Shown in pieces: positions 24,499 to 38,000 of a stretch of 64,000 nucleotides of DNA. The stretch comes from Xiphydria camelus (taxonomy: Eukaryota > Arthropoda > Insecta > Hymenoptera > Xiphydriidae): assembly GCA_963678675.1 (NCBI GenBank), contig OY783192.1, forward strand, positions 35,557,250 through 35,621,249, read 5' to 3'. Position numbers and translations under genes: made by a program. Numbering within the stretch: the first letter of the stretch is position 1; every line of letters begins with the position of its first letter. The notes beneath the pieces were generated by a model. That model saw only the letters and a list, made by a program, of their open reading frames with translations. It searched no databases and had not been told where the DNA came from.

Positions 24499-25060
24499 CA
24501 TAAGTTGGAACCCGCCAATCACCAAATATAACCGGACACTACTGAAAGTATTGTGCTAGTTTTGTGCTATTTCCCAACATACGGCTTCCCTATTTTTCTC
24601 ATAGCGTTTCAACTCAAGTGAATGTATTTATGAACGTTTCGAATGAGTTTTCTAGCACTTCCGGTACGAGGTGGAACTTTTTCTTTGTAGCACACAACAG
24701 CACAAAACTAATATTTTAACTTTCATAGGATCCAGCTTATCTTGATCGTAGGCGGGTTCCAACTGAATTTAAGTGGAACTTCATTCTCATTTTCGCTATA
24801 TCTTGAAAACCGTAATAGTGCAAAACTCTTTCTTTGTGGCACAAAACACATAAAACTGGCACAATATTTACTTTCAGTAATGTCCGGTTATATTTGGTGA
24901 TTGGCTGGTTCCCATTTAGTCTTAAGTTGGAACTCGCCCTTCTTATTTTCGCTATATCTCGAGAACCGTAGTGGCATAAAAGTTTTTATTTGTGGCATTC
25001 AACAGTATAAAATTAGCATAATACTTTTTATAGTGTCTGGTTGTATTTGGTAATTGGGCT
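24499..25060. repeat. Three-unit tandem repeat (period about 150-156 bp) with one inverted unit
   Basis: Direct units start near 24671, 24820 and 24975 and share TTCTTTGT(A/G)G, AAAACT, ACTTTCA and GGTTCC(C/A)A. Spacing of matched words is 149 bp (24681 to 24830) and 156 bp (24830 to 24986). A fourth unit at 24499-24570 is inverted: CCAATCACCAAATATAACCG there is the exact reverse complement of a word at 24886-24905. AT-rich, no coding frame. Either a small satellite or a foldback transposon remnant. Confidence 0.8.
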
Positions 25061-28000
25061 CAATTCCACGTCTTCGCGTGCCCGTCTAGACGGTGTAAGC
25101 GTCGGCACGCGAGAGCCTTCTATAATTTCGTACGAAGTTCAAGCGGCGTTTTTTCTTTCCTCCCCGGTGCAGATAGAACCCTTGGTTATGGGTTCGACGT
25201 CCTGTAGTTTATTCTCGGAAAAAAGGCTTCTAGAATCCAGCAGAAATACACTATCACGCTATGTGCGACGCGACTGAAGAGGCAAGTGCCCGTACACAAA
25301 CGTCGCGTGCTCGCTTAGATATTGTCGACACGCGAGATTCTACTGTCGTTCTGCATCACGTGAGCGCGTGCAACGTTTTTTCTTTCTTCTCCGCGACAAT
25401 GAAAACCACCTCTGTAAATTCCTCGCTTTTGCTTTGCACGGGGTGATTCAGTATCGTTACGATAAAGTTTTAATTGCTGTGTGCTATTTTTCATAGAAAT
25501 TGGTGTAGAGGTTTATTTTTCCTTTAAATGATAAACTACTGCATTCGATATAAAAATTAAATTGTATATAAAATGTTACGACCTGAACTTTGGAGATCTA
25601 TTATAGTTATAAGGGGAGCGAAGGAGCTGGAGATATTAATGATTATATCGTCCAGCTATATTTTTGACATACAGTCAAGTAATTTTGCAAACGTCGACTA
25701 CATGATGTTTATGCTTCTTCCAGTAAATGCATGGGACGTAATAATGAACTGCGCGAGGATATCGAAATATTAAACTAGCGTCTATATATCGAATTAAATG
25801 TCGATGAAAGAAATTACGACACGTTCATGATCTCTGTGCTAATAAAACACGAGTTATTGGTCACTAATGCTCTCATCGCCGTTGCGCGACACATTCTTTA
25901 TTCGAAATATCGCGATGCAGCTTTAATATCTCCATATCTCTTAGCAACACTTCTATTACTTTTTTCGACGAACACTTTCCCTTTCCCCGGAGAGGGAAAA
26001 ACGTCGTCATCCGTCCACGAGCATCCTCCTGAATGAAGACGTTTCGGAAATGGGCCGAAGGAAGTCAGGGAGGGAAAGAGAGGGATCCTTTTTTTTCGCT
26101 CGGATCGAGAGAGGCGAGAGCGATTTTCGCCTAACTCCCAAGGCCATGTCGTCTCACCTCTTTTCTTTCGCCGACACCGCGCGGGCTCCAGGGACTCTCC
26201 TCACGCCTTTCCCTCCTCGGTTTCCTCTTTGCACGTACTCGCGTGTCGACGTAGTCGCGCAGTTCGCCTTTCTCGTGAGTGGAAGCTGTCGTCCGAGTAG
26301 TAAAAACACAGGCGGGGAAGGAAAAAAAGCGGATTCAACTCTACCTTTTCTTTCAGCCGCGAAAATGCAAGATGAGGCGGTAACTTTGTCCGCCTGAAAT
26401 AGCTCCTCCGTTTTGGGTGATACGAAAAGTTGTCTTTTTCAAAGTCTCACATTGCAAATTGCGCGTCATTCGAGGGGTAAATTATTTTTGCTCGAGCGAA
26501 AACTATACACTTTTCTAAATGGAGAGAGAGGGCTACATTTTATTATTCCGTTCTGAAGGTACGATAAGAATTCGACTTTCTTGAAAAATAAATATTGATG
26601 TGTGCGATCTCTAAACAGACCTTGACTGGACGTTTTATGCAACAGTTTAATTCATTATTACATTTTCTTAGTGCCCATATCAAGAAGACCGTTTAGTGAA
26701 CATAAGAGCATAATGAAAACGTAGTTAAATTTTGGTTGAATCGTATAAACCTTTCCACTGATTTCCCAAATCAATATGTAGAGACAATAAAATCTTTATA
26801 TGGTTCGCCCTAGAAAAAAGACCTTACTGTAATAAAAACCTTTATGCTGACTCGACAAATCACCGTGAAGAAGCGATAAAATATATCGTTCATTCTAAAA
26901 GCCTGAATTCGAGGGAAACATCCGGAATCTTTGAAGAACCCCGCCTAAAGCACTTACATTATGAAAATCGCTCAGTAATCCACAGATTAATACATTAAGG
27001 AAGCAAGAAGGAGGCTGTATGCGTAGAAAATATTTCAATTGCAATTCAGCCGCAACGACAGAATATCGCAAAGTTAAGCTACCTTCTCTGGAGGCACGCT
27101 CTATATCCACCCCCTCGCAGCATCCCAGAAACATTCCATTATATATATATATTGCAATGACACGATGGCGCCCCAATGGTGCCATAACGCGCGCTTTCTC
27201 GCCCTCGGTCGCAATATACGTACCCACATTGAAACTAACAGAGTACATTTCACTCATACATATCTTTGCTGAAAGATTTCTCCGAAATAAATCACGTGCC
27301 AAATACGAATCCATTTCTTTTGACTGAAATATAACATCAGAAGAGAGAGATTGGCCCATGATTTGAACATTACCGATCTCGTAAAAATCTTGGGACAACA
27401 ATTTAGGGTACTACTCGTAACCTTCGAAACGCCCCGTAAAGACGTAAATCGCGGGTCGTAAGTCTATAACGCTAATAGCGACGCCGGAGAGTCGACGGGT
27501 GGGTGAGTGCGCTTGCAAGCCATCGGAGGGTTACGCGAAATAGAATGGCCAAGCGGTCATTACTAATAATAGCTTCGAACGTCCAGGAACTAACGGAGAA
27601 GAGGAGATGCCGGAGGAAGAGGCTGTATAGAGGTACCGCTATACCTCGGTGTCGTTGATGGGGCTTCAATGCTTCAACGGCTGATCGGATAATTCGGTCG
27701 AGTCCGAGGAGCGGAAGGAAAAGGGCGGAGAAAAGGAAACATTCGGAAAAAGCGAGAGTGAGATCACGAATGATCGGGAATTCCCCTCGAAAAATTCTTG
27801 GATGGGTTCCTTCGACGGTCCTTTTTTATCCTCGTCAAATAACGTAACCAATGGTGATCGGATGTTTCTATCGGGGATGCCGAAGGGACGATGCGAAGGG
27901 AAAGGGAAAATTGCGTGACCGTGCGTGGGTAGCGAATAACGGGGATCAAATTTACCGTGAAGAATTTTAACGGAGTCTGACGAAGCTACGCGCGATGGTG

Positions 28001-30400
28001 CATTTTTGTCATTCGCGCGATATTGACCCTCCCCTCGATCAGCCGCGCGTGCCGGAATTTCACCAAATTTCCAAGGCAAGTGAGATAATAGATTCACTCC
28101 GCGGTTGAAGTATGAGGTAGAATAATTTTGTCGGGACCAACAAAGGGGGAATGGTATAATAGAAAGGGGGGAAATTATGAAAAGTGCGGTGTCGAGAGGC
28201 TGCGGGGGAGAGATCGTCCGCGAAGAATTTTATTGAACGCTGCATGGGTTCCATGATGGTGCATTTTTCTACTCCAGAGAGGATATCGACTTCCCTTCCC
28301 CAAATCTGCGTCGTTTAGTTTTCATTCTTTGCTACGCGGATGTCATATGGCGATGTAGAATACGCGTTGCGCCTGTATCTCTTGTACGTGTATTTTTTCC
28401 CTCATCTTGCACAAATTATTATGTCCTCCTTGGTTGAACATCACTCATTTAAATGCCGTATAAAAAGAAACACAGAGTGCGTATATTTTATTTATCTAGT
28501 ACGACCGCTTTTATCGCTGTATATTTCTTCCTTGGCATATCTCCATCATACTCCATCCTCCCCTGCTTAAAAGCTCCCTAAAAGATCAATTCAATAACCG
28601 TAACGAGAAAGGGAAGGGAGGAGGAAGAGTCCCACGAGACGCGGACAAGTACGTAAGAGGGTATCACCGCTCGCTTCGTTACTCTCATCAACCGATTCCA
28701 GTCACTCCTCCTCACTTCACCCCCCGGAATACGAGGGAATCGGGGGAGTCTTCTAAAAACAATTTGCGTATACCTACTTCGTTGCCGTTGTGGCAAGAAA
28801 CGTGCCGAAACCTCGAAGGAAGAAACTCCGTCATAAATCAGCGAGCCAAGAGTCAGGCGAGCTTCCTCGAACGATCCGCGCGACTCCCTCCCCCCGGTTC
28901 CCTGATGTTTCCACCCTCTTATTTTTTTCTACCGCTCGCGAGGGACGCTCGTCGAGTTTGATGGATGATCGGATAAATTTCGAACGGTCTCGGATCGACA
29001 TCAATTCGAACGTCCATCCTCTTTCCTCGGAGTTCTCCATACATTATAATATTATACATTGAATTTTTGTTTGTCCGTTCCTCACACGTTCGGGAGAGAA
29101 TATGAGCGAATCAAGTAAATATCGTCCCAAGTAAAATCCACCTCCGTGCATATTTTTCCATCTCGAAAGATGGAAAATACTGTGGTACCCAAAGGGAAAT
29201 TCCGTTGCACGTTAAACCTCAGTATTCCCCTTCGCACGACCAGGAAAAAAAAAGAATTTTTTTAAATCCTGAAAATCACCGGACAAAACGCGATTCGATT
29301 CCCGGAAAAATCAAAATTCAAAATCACAGCGGCTAACCGCATCGCCAGACCCCTCACCGAGTCCGCTCCAACTCCGGCGCGTTGGAAAACGCTTCAGGGC
29401 GGAAAACTGGCGGAAATCGACGTTATAGGCGCGCGTAATACCTCATCGCCACGCGATCAGCCCAACGCCGCGCTCCTACCGGCCGCCATTACGTTTTCTC
29501 CGCGCGTATACGAATTTAGCTCTCGGCTCGAATTACGAATTCCCACCGCGAGAAACTTAATCCTCGCGCGTGCCCGCGAAAGTTCGAGGCGTATCGAACT
29601 CGACTTTACAGCGTGTGCCTCGGAGACTTTGCAAGGGCTGGAAGGGTGACGTGGAAGAAGCGATAAAGAGGGTGGACGGGGGGGAAGAAAGTGTGTGACG
29701 TCGCCGTGACGAAATGCCGACTTCGTCTCCAGAGACGAGGGAAGTTTTCGCGTGGAACACCGCGGGCGGGGCTTTCGAAGGGGGAGGCATCGAAGAAGGA
29801 TAGATAGATGTCCTTGATCAGGGATATGGGAAGGGAAGATGGATGAATATAGACAGTGCTCGATAGTACAGATGAGGTCGAAGGCGTTCGCAAGAAAACT
29901 AATACACTTGACCTTTGAAACGTCACGTCGAAGCCTATCGTTCTCGAATTTATTTCCGTCCCCACCTCGCCGATGCGTGGTATTCGGACGAGTCGAACTT
30001 GCACGGGGCCACGGTAGATCTTGCGTGCGGAAATTTTCCGTGAGGAGCGAGGGGATAATATGGCAAAAAATTGAGCTTCGACGGGGAAAACTGTCTACCG
30101 TGCGAAAATTGGGGAGGGAGAAAGTGCAACTTCCTCGCGTCGTCTTCCGGTCGCTTGAGACGGGGTTGTAGTTTACTCCGTGTGGAAAATGAGGGTAGGG
30201 AGTGGAAAATGTGAGGAAGAATCGGGCGTTTAAGGGTGGAACTACGTATATCTAGCGTGTATAGATAACGAGGGGAGTGAAAAAACACGTTCCCTCGTTC
30301 CACGCCGGTAAAAGACGTCGAAGCGTCGAGATACCGCGGGGTGTGATAAGAAAATCGAATAGTTTACTCAGTGTCTGCCTTGGATGTACATTGTAGCTCG
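25061..30400. other. Non-coding DNA, no gene supported
   Basis: The 168-codon minus frame at 27401-26895 has no recognisable domain. The remaining open frames are short and overlapping. GC-rich around 26000-26400 and 29300-29800. Confidence 0.65.
27139..27152. repeat. (TA)n microsatellite
   Basis: Seven TA units within non-coding sequence. Confidence 0.85.
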
Positions 30401-30415
30401 GTTCCCATCGGATGA

Positions 30416-30865
30416 GAGTGGCCGATATTTGCTTTTCGCCGCTGAACGTGCGAGCGAAATGCTCGCGACGCAGAGATCGTTTACTCTGCTCGCGTACGTC
30501 TTGGGGATACAATGTTACTCTGGCTTGCCGCGCGATCGAGTGGCTCGCGTGTAAGTTTACGTCTCGCGGCTGCCGCGCAGAAAGAGAACACGATGATGGT
30601 CCGCTGTGCGTCTATCTTGGGCGCATCGTCGCCTCGTCTCGCGAAGAATGCGAGTGGCCGACGATAAAGTTAACTTTTCGCGGCTGCATCGCAGTGAAAT
30701 GACGAATCGTTGAATTCCTCTCGAGCTTTTCGCTTCCGACGATTCAGTTCTATGGTAAAGGTGACTCACGATGCGACGAGGCCCAAAAAATAGGCGGAAT
30801 AGTCTATCCCATCTCCACCTCCGAGCGGACCACGTTGAAGTTTACTTTTCGCGGCTGCACGACGA
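30416..30865. repeat. Four diverged repeat units with TTTTCGCGGCTGC core
   Basis: Units at 30416-30454, 30538-30580, 30652-30694 and 30823-30865 share GAG(T/C)GG(C/A)C near the start, AAGTT(T/A)AC about 17 bases on, and CGCGGCTGC near the end. Spacing is 122, 114 and 171 bp. The conserved 43-bp cores are separated by unrelated sequence, which is unusual for a simple satellite and could mark repeated binding sites or diverged transposon termini. Confidence 0.75.
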
Positions 30866-32334
30866 AACAACGAGCCGCGGGTGGCGGCGGATAATTAGTG
30901 GGCTCACACTTGACCCAGTAACGTGTCGACGGACCTCTACGTGACCGCCCACGTAAAACGTAGACGCTGCACCACGTGTGCACGCGCCCGTATCCCTGCA
31001 GCGCGTATACATAGTTTGTATACGTATGTACACCTCCGCGTTGAACACTGCTCGTGATACGTGTGCGGGGGTGGTGCACGTGTGTAGTATACGACGGCGC
31101 CCCGTCGAAGGCTTGCTATACGCGAGGGTCGCGCGAGGTTCTCGGCGACGAGACTGGCTTTTATGGACCTTGGTGAAGGTACCTGAATATAACGCCCGGC
31201 ATATACGCGCGGTATATCTGTATATACTTAATCTGAGTGCGAATATGCGGTGGACGTGGAGTAGGCAATTTAGAGGGTCGTTCGAATGTGGTGCGGGGTT
31301 TAGTATCGCAAAATGGTCTGAGATTTTTTGACCTTTCGTGATACGCGTGTCGCGATTTTGCAGAGACACGTGGAAAATCTATATTCGATCGGTGTTCGAT
31401 AAAAACGAGGGTCTACGATCTTTCGGAAATTTCAAAGAGGTTTTTGTAATGGGACGTTGTAAATTGTGAAAGCCATAGTGGATCGGTACAATACGTCAAG
31501 TGTTATTTAGAATCTTCGTATAACTTCTCCAGTCACTTTGGCCGATGAATTGCTCTCGTCGGTTTTTTTGTATATCCGAGAGGAACGTGAAAAATTGAAG
31601 AGTAATGGGGGCAGGATCGAAACAAATGTTACACGAAATTTCAAGAGAGATTTTGATTCGTTTGATTAAGTGCCATACAAGGGAAGGAATATTTATAAAC
31701 GTGGCGTAACATAATTTATGAAGAGCTCCTTGACATGGTAAATTATACGTATGGAAATAAAAATATCACAAAAAAATGATGTGTGTAGCTTTTCAAATCT
31801 GCAGATATATTCTAAAACGACATAACAGACGCACATTTCTCCAAAGAAGAGAGAGGGTTGAAAATCGTGCGCGCGCGCTACCCCTGAAACCACACCCCAC
31901 GCGCGATATAGAATAAGCTCCAGTTTAACCGCAAACTTTATTCAATTTCCCCGAGCCCCTGACACGTACGCGTAACATACAGCACGCGCCATAATCACTT
32001 CTAGCCGTCGAAACCGCGGCGCGGACTCGGCGCGTCGTTTTTACCCCCTTCGACGTCGGCGTCGACGCGCGCCGCGTTCTTGCGCGATGCGTAACGAGGC
32101 GAAGGATCCCGGGAAATTGGGGACCGCTTATCTCGCAAGTCGCGGCGCGAAGAGTGGAGCTGCCTTAACGCGGGTATTTTAAGGGTTGGTGGAGCGGGTG
32201 AAGGGGGGTGCTCGCGTTATCTGTCAGACGAGGTTGCGGTTGGCTAGACTCCGTGCGGCGATGGGCTGAAACGCCGCCGCGTGCGCTAAGAGATTGCTCG
32301 TTCGTTCACCCCCTTACGCTTCATCAATCACCAT

Positions 32335-32352
32335 CGCGCGCGCGCGCGCGCG
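32335..32352. repeat. (CG)9 dinucleotide tract
   Basis: Eighteen bases of alternating C and G. Such tracts can adopt Z-DNA and are rare where CpG is methylated and lost, so it fits a lightly methylated genome region. Confidence 0.95.
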
Positions 32353-33149
32353 TTTGCTGCCGGAGCACGCTCGAGCGGGGGCGTGCACGCGCGTGTGCTG
32401 CCTGTCGAAATCCGTGAGATATCACCATCAAAAAATATATGTATATGACGCCGATAATGCTAATGAGGTCGGACGGGGAGAATCATTATTCGAGCCATCA
32501 AACTCCTCCCTCCGATTCTCTCCCCCGCGGGGTGACGTTTTCCCCGTCGTAAAATCGTGAGTGGAATCGACGTTTCGACCTTTTTTCCCTTATTTCTCCT
32601 TTCTCTCGATTCTTCGTGCGCCATTTACCGAAATACTTCGTGCAAATGATAAACAGGCCGAGGTGGAGCGAGAATGAAACGGAAGCAGGGATGAAATGAG
32701 TCGAGAAATAAATATCAATTTGTCCAAATACCGAGAGGGTACCTACCCCTATAAAAGGACGTATTCAGGCAGCCCTATACCTTCGCGTATACTCGCGCCG
32801 CGTTGATTCGTCCGATTATCGACTAATTATATCGCTTGACTTTCGAGGCACGAACCTATCTGGGCACGAGGGTCGCAAGGGGAATAGGGGTTTACTCCCT
32901 TGCGGTCCGGACGTCCGGGAATTTTCTTCCGCGTTCTTTCGGGGCTTTCGGGGCGAAACCCGATCGCTTTACGACTTTCGGACCGCGCAACCCTCGTAAC
33001 GGCAATTTTCTTTTCTCCCAAGCTTTCTCTCTTTCACTCCCTCACCCTTTTTCTTATTCCGTGCAATCGTCCGAAACCCTTACTCTCGTCTGCCGCGTGG
33101 AGCTCCGCCAAAGTGAAACCAACGTAAAATGCATCGCTTTCCGATCGGA

Positions 33150-33163
33150 GGGGGGGGGGGGGG
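33150..33163. repeat. G14 homopolymer
   Basis: Fourteen consecutive G. The length may be uncertain because of sequencing or polishing error. Confidence 0.9.
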
Positions 33164-34190
33164 TGTGGAAAAACGAAGCCCACGCTCGGAAAGGACGAAG
33201 ACATTGGCGTCGAGTTGGTCGAGAGACGGAGATTTCAGAAGACGGCAAATCTTTCAGAATCGTTCCGATTCGACGACAACGACGACGTCCGGGCGCCTCG
33301 TTCTCGAAAGACGCCCGCAGACGTCGCGCGGAGAGCTAAAGACAAAGACGGGAGACAAAAGACAGTCGAGCGGAAGGGGTGAGACCCGAACCTTAAGCTC
33401 GCTAATTCCGGGCTTTGTCCTTCCGAGCGGATGGATCCTCGAACGAAGCATCCCCCCGCGACTCGACCTGCTGAACGCGCTTCAACAAGTGCCTCATACC
33501 TTCCTACCCTTACATAAGACGCCGAAGAGTTCTGCATCTTCGAGGACTTTGGCCTCCGAGGAATAGGCCTTTAGCTTTCGATTCCGCGAAAAATGCTCGA
33601 GGACCACATAATTTTGCGTAAGCCATTCTCGGATGAAAAAGTGGGCGAAGACCTCGATACGGAGTCGAGACCAGCTCCAGACGTAATTCGCAGCAACGGC
33701 GACGCCGTCCTCGAGACTCGAGAGGTTCGCGATCTATCAGGGAAGATCGCCGAGAGGGAGAGGGGATAAATTTGGCTGCCGCCCAAGAAGAATCTTGGAC
33801 CCGGGATCTCGAAGAAATCGGGGAGGAGGGTGGAATTCGCTGAAGGGAGTGACGCACGCGGCGTCCGTGCTGTGTTGGAAGGGCATCTGTCCAGGATCTC
33901 AATCGCCCTGGCGCACGCTCGCTTTATCAATCTATAATAAGAGGGTGCGACGATAGATGCCGTCGTTCTTTCTTGGCTCTCGACATCGCCGACCTCGTCG
34001 GCGCGATATCGAGCGTAAACCGATCTGTCTTCACAGACCGAAACTCTATTAAATAAACTGCCCCAAGGATGCTTCGTATATTCCGGGAAAGCCGCGCGAA
34101 CGACGGAGTCCGAAAAAAAAGGGACATCGCGATTGACGAGAAACTGAGCATATCTGGAACGATCTTCTCCGGAGAGGGACCGCGACGAAA

Positions 34191-35024
34191 TTAAATAAAC
34201 CGCCGCGAGGGAAATCGTTCAAGAATTCGAGGCGATGAAATGATTCGATTGGGTGGTTGTTTTTTTTGCGGGGGGAGAGAATCGTAGAATTGAATGTGAG
34301 AGAGAGGACGTATTTTTATTATTCGTACTTTCGTACACATTTGGATTGTATTGGTGAAACGAACGAGATCACGACAATCGTGAAAATTATCAACATCTTC
34401 GTGTGTCTTTAAGATTTCGTCTGTAAACCGATAATTTCTAGAATTAACGTGAAAAAAATACATCGGATGGGGTGGTTGAGCAATCGATTTCATAGATTGC
34501 GATTTTGGTAAAATGTCAAGGAGTACGGAAAAATACGGGTCTCTCGGAGAAGCGGGAAAGAGGAGGGACTTGCCGACGTGTCTCAAACTGCTTTCTCGTT
34601 GCGCGCCACGCAGCGAAGAGACAACAAGCTTAACGAGGCGAGTATACGAGGGCGTTGGTGCGGTATTGAGAACGAGGGGCAATTCTTCCTTGAACGTTCC
34701 ATTAGCCACGTGCCGATTGCCAAGACAGGGTCGTGCGAAAGTGGTATATCTTTCCGCGCCGGGCGAGGCGTTCGCCGGTCGGAGGGAAGTCGGTGCCCCG
34801 GTCTGCGCGGAGTATCCCGTTCCTCGTTTAACGCGCGGAGTCACCGAGGAGGAAAGGCGAGAGGAAGTTAAGCTAATTGCGAGCGAAGCGCGAGGATACC
34901 GTGCTCGAACAAACAGGGAATCCTTGTTAGCGCGATTAGCCGTTAGAAGTTCGCGGCAGTGAATCGGATTTGCCTTCAATCCCTGGCGGAATTGTGTACC
35001 GGAAATCGCGTGAGTTTCATACAA
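34191..35024 (-). CDS. Unrecognised 277-codon open frame, doubtful
   Basis: The longest open frame in the window outside USP32. Its first half lies in GC-rich DNA and reads as Arg/Ser/Leu-rich; its second half stays open through AT-richer DNA (HPMYFFHVNSRNYRFTDEIL, then NFHDCRDLVRF). No domain, signal peptide or membrane segment is recognised, and no splice or start context stands out. An overlapping 149-codon frame on the other strand shows that stops are scarce here. Probably chance, but kept because of its length. Confidence 0.12.
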   Translation of the reverse strand: MYETHAISGTQFRQGLKANPIHCRELLTANRANKDSLFVRARYPRASLAISLTSSRLSSSVTPRVKRGTGYSAQTGAPTSLRPANASPGAERYTTFARPCLGNRHVANGTFKEELPLVLNTAPTPSYTRLVKLVVSSLRGAQRESSLRHVGKSLLFPASPRDPYFSVLLDILPKSQSMKSIAQPPHPMYFFHVNSRNYRFTDEILKTHEDVDNFHDCRDLVRFTNTIQMCTKVRIIKIRPLSHIQFYDSLPPQKKQPPNRIISSPRILERFPSRRFI

Positions 35025-38000
35025 TTCCCGAGTGACCGCGGCAAATTCAATTTGCGCGAAGAACTTCTCGTTTTAATTTATAATTTAGAGGCTACGAAAA
35101 CGGGGGAGCCGATGATTATTAAAACTCAGTAATTCGCGACCAGAAAGTGTGTTTGATAAATTACAAATACGCCGGCTTAAAATACACAACGTGTTCGTAT
35201 ATGGGTTTTTTTTTTCAGAAACGACACATTTCAGATGACCGACATCTCGCCTCTGGCATTTTTCCAATTTTACCCCGGCGTATTTAAATGTACGTCCGTC
35301 GCGAGAATGAACATATCTCTGAATTTATTTTGCAGATTACTACCGAAATCTCTAAAACTCAACCCTCACGATCGACCGCGGCACCGAGTATCTCGCGAGC
35401 ATTATCGAGCGGTCCCCCACGTATGCACTCGTCGAGCATGCACTGTCGCTTTCGAGGGAGGGCGGATTTTATAATGAGATACCACGTAAACTAGGACATC
35501 TAATTATTCTCGAGAGTCTTCCACTCTGCCGAGGGACCCCGGCGTTCTCCCTCGTCGGCTCCCCACGTTGAATAACAAAGTATTTGCTCGAGCAAGTTGG
35601 CTTCGAACATTCGAGGCTCCGCGCAACCCCTAGGTATTCCTACCTCGTCTCGTCCCTCCTCGTTTCCCCACCTCTCGCTCCATCGCTTCCAAGTTCGGAT
35701 AATTTTACCTGGGAGATAAGGGAGATGCGAAAAATTCTCTCAACGCGTTTACCAGCTCAAAGTGGCGAGGGGTGCATCCACTGAAATTGAAATACGACCC
35801 CTATATATCACGCTTCTTAAACTTTTGACTTCTGGAGAGGTGCCGCAACGTGCTAGACCAATTTTCTCCGTGATGATAAAAGGAGCCACCCCGTTTCGAG
35901 AAACTCTGGAGGGCGCCGTTACAAATATAGCTTCATCGCTCACGCGATATTCGAGGTCGCCAATAAATTCCGTATAATTTCGAAATATCCACCGTTGTAA
36001 GGGGTTTGGTGCTGCCCCGAGTTGCTCCGGATCGAATGTCAGTTTTCACGTGCGATGATTTCGGGGGAAATCGGTGGGTGGCAAATAAATAGCAACAATA
36101 TCGTTCCGGATTGCTTCGCGCTTTCCGGCACTCTCGTTCGGAAGGCTATTATGGGAAAGCATCCCAAAATCGTTGGTCATTTCTCTTCGCGACAAAAGGG
36201 GGCGAGAAATCTTTCGCCTGGTGAGAGATTTCTCACGTGTCGTTGGAACGCACCTCTGTCGTGTAGTCGCAATTCTTTTGGCGTATCGATATTTTAGAGG
36301 GGAGAAGATAAATAGGGGTTAAACGTCGGTAGTTCTCCGCGAGAAAGTCTTTCGGCGAGAGTAGGAAGTGATGAATACCGTAATGCGTATGCGGGTAAAT
36401 AAGGACGAGAATATATCGCAAGTGAGATACGTAGAGGGTGGATCGTTTAACCGATGTCGTTGGGATAAGAGGGGATCGGGATGCTGGAGAGCGAGTGCTA
36501 GGGCATTATATTTGTTTTTTAAATGGCCGGTACAAAAGAGGGAATTTTCATTTGAAAGAGGAGAGGAGAAGGCGAGCCGCCGTTGACGAGAAAAGCTCGG
36601 TAATCGTAAAGGGACTGCAGCATCCCAAGGATGATGGTTTAGGGTTAGACGGATAATGAAGATGGTAACGGTAATGGTGATAGCGACGATAACGCGGCGA
36701 GGATGATGACTTCTCTTAGTACCTCTCGACTCTCGTATTTTATAACAACGAGGAATATAAAAAAGACCCCTCTCGATGCTCCGAAAATGGTGCACGTTAT
36801 CGCGGTGCGTTATACTTCTCGTATAAAAAATCGTACATGTATACCGCTATCATTAATGTCATTCTCACACAACCAATCGTCCAATAAAAGAGCGGCTGTT
36901 GCTAACTAAAGAAAATTGCAACGACAATGAACCCACAGTCGACGAAGAAGCATTGATCGGTCGGGGAGTATTGGATGTTTATTGGACGACGTCGAAAACG
37001 TTAACAACGAGCGCCAAATGCTCATTGAGCGATCAATGTTCTGCTGAACAATTTTATTGTCTCCCGCAGTGCCCCTAATTTTCACTTTAGTCACTTCTAT
37101 CACCGTGTACGAAACGCACACACTCGACTCCCTTGAATTTCCCCTGGATGATGGTAAATAAAGTTGGCACTGTAACCCTGATCAATGATAATGACTCCTC
37201 GTACTTTCCCGTCGATCTCATTACAATTCATTTTCTGTAATCAGACGTCTCTCATTGGTATACGGGACTTTAGAAATTTATATCTTTATGGTTTCGTCCT
37301 ATCTCCTAAAAAGGCAACTCCTACGTAATAAATCGATACATTCATATTTACACATCGTATATTTACGTCAGTACATACATTCCAGCAATAACAGAACGAC
37401 TGCGTCGTAGAAACTATCAAAACTCCCCCTAAAAAGTAACAGTCGTTACCATTCGACGCGTGGCACGTTTCCATATCACACTTCACCCACATACAAACCC
37501 ACCCCCTATCTCTATTGAAATCGTCGAAGCGATCGCAAAAGTTATAGCCACATCGTTCACGGAATACAAGGTGACACCGATAAAACCTCCGCGATCCCCT
37601 CTCGTCCGACCACGCCACGGGCAGATCTACTAGCAGCAGTCGCGGTCAACGGTGTACCTTTGTCCGCAAAATCGATGCGATGTCAGGATGCAGTGTAGAG
37701 ACGATAAATCACAAGTGCATGCGCCTCTTTATTGCCTACAACGTCGCGCGTGTCACGCCGGGATGCTGTGCTTACAGGAGGCTTTGTACATCCGAGTAAA
37801 CGGGTTGTCTCCCATGCGGTGCAGTTGAAGTCGCTAATGTCGCGCCTGTGAACGGCAATCACGACAGCCTGTTACACCGATATGTAGAGCGTATTACCCT
37901 GTATGATATAACGATGTGGATGGCCATGCCAATATCATATCTATACAGTTATGACACCCTAAATTCATCGGCTCGATAGAGACGCCAGCAACGCGTCGTG

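Noticed and set aside
26895..27401. 168-codon minus-strand frame
   Set aside because: No recognisable domain or splice context; contains sequence from a TA microsatellite.
30842..31369. 175-codon minus-strand frame
   Set aside because: Arg/Thr-rich, covers part of a DNA repeat unit, no homology recognised.
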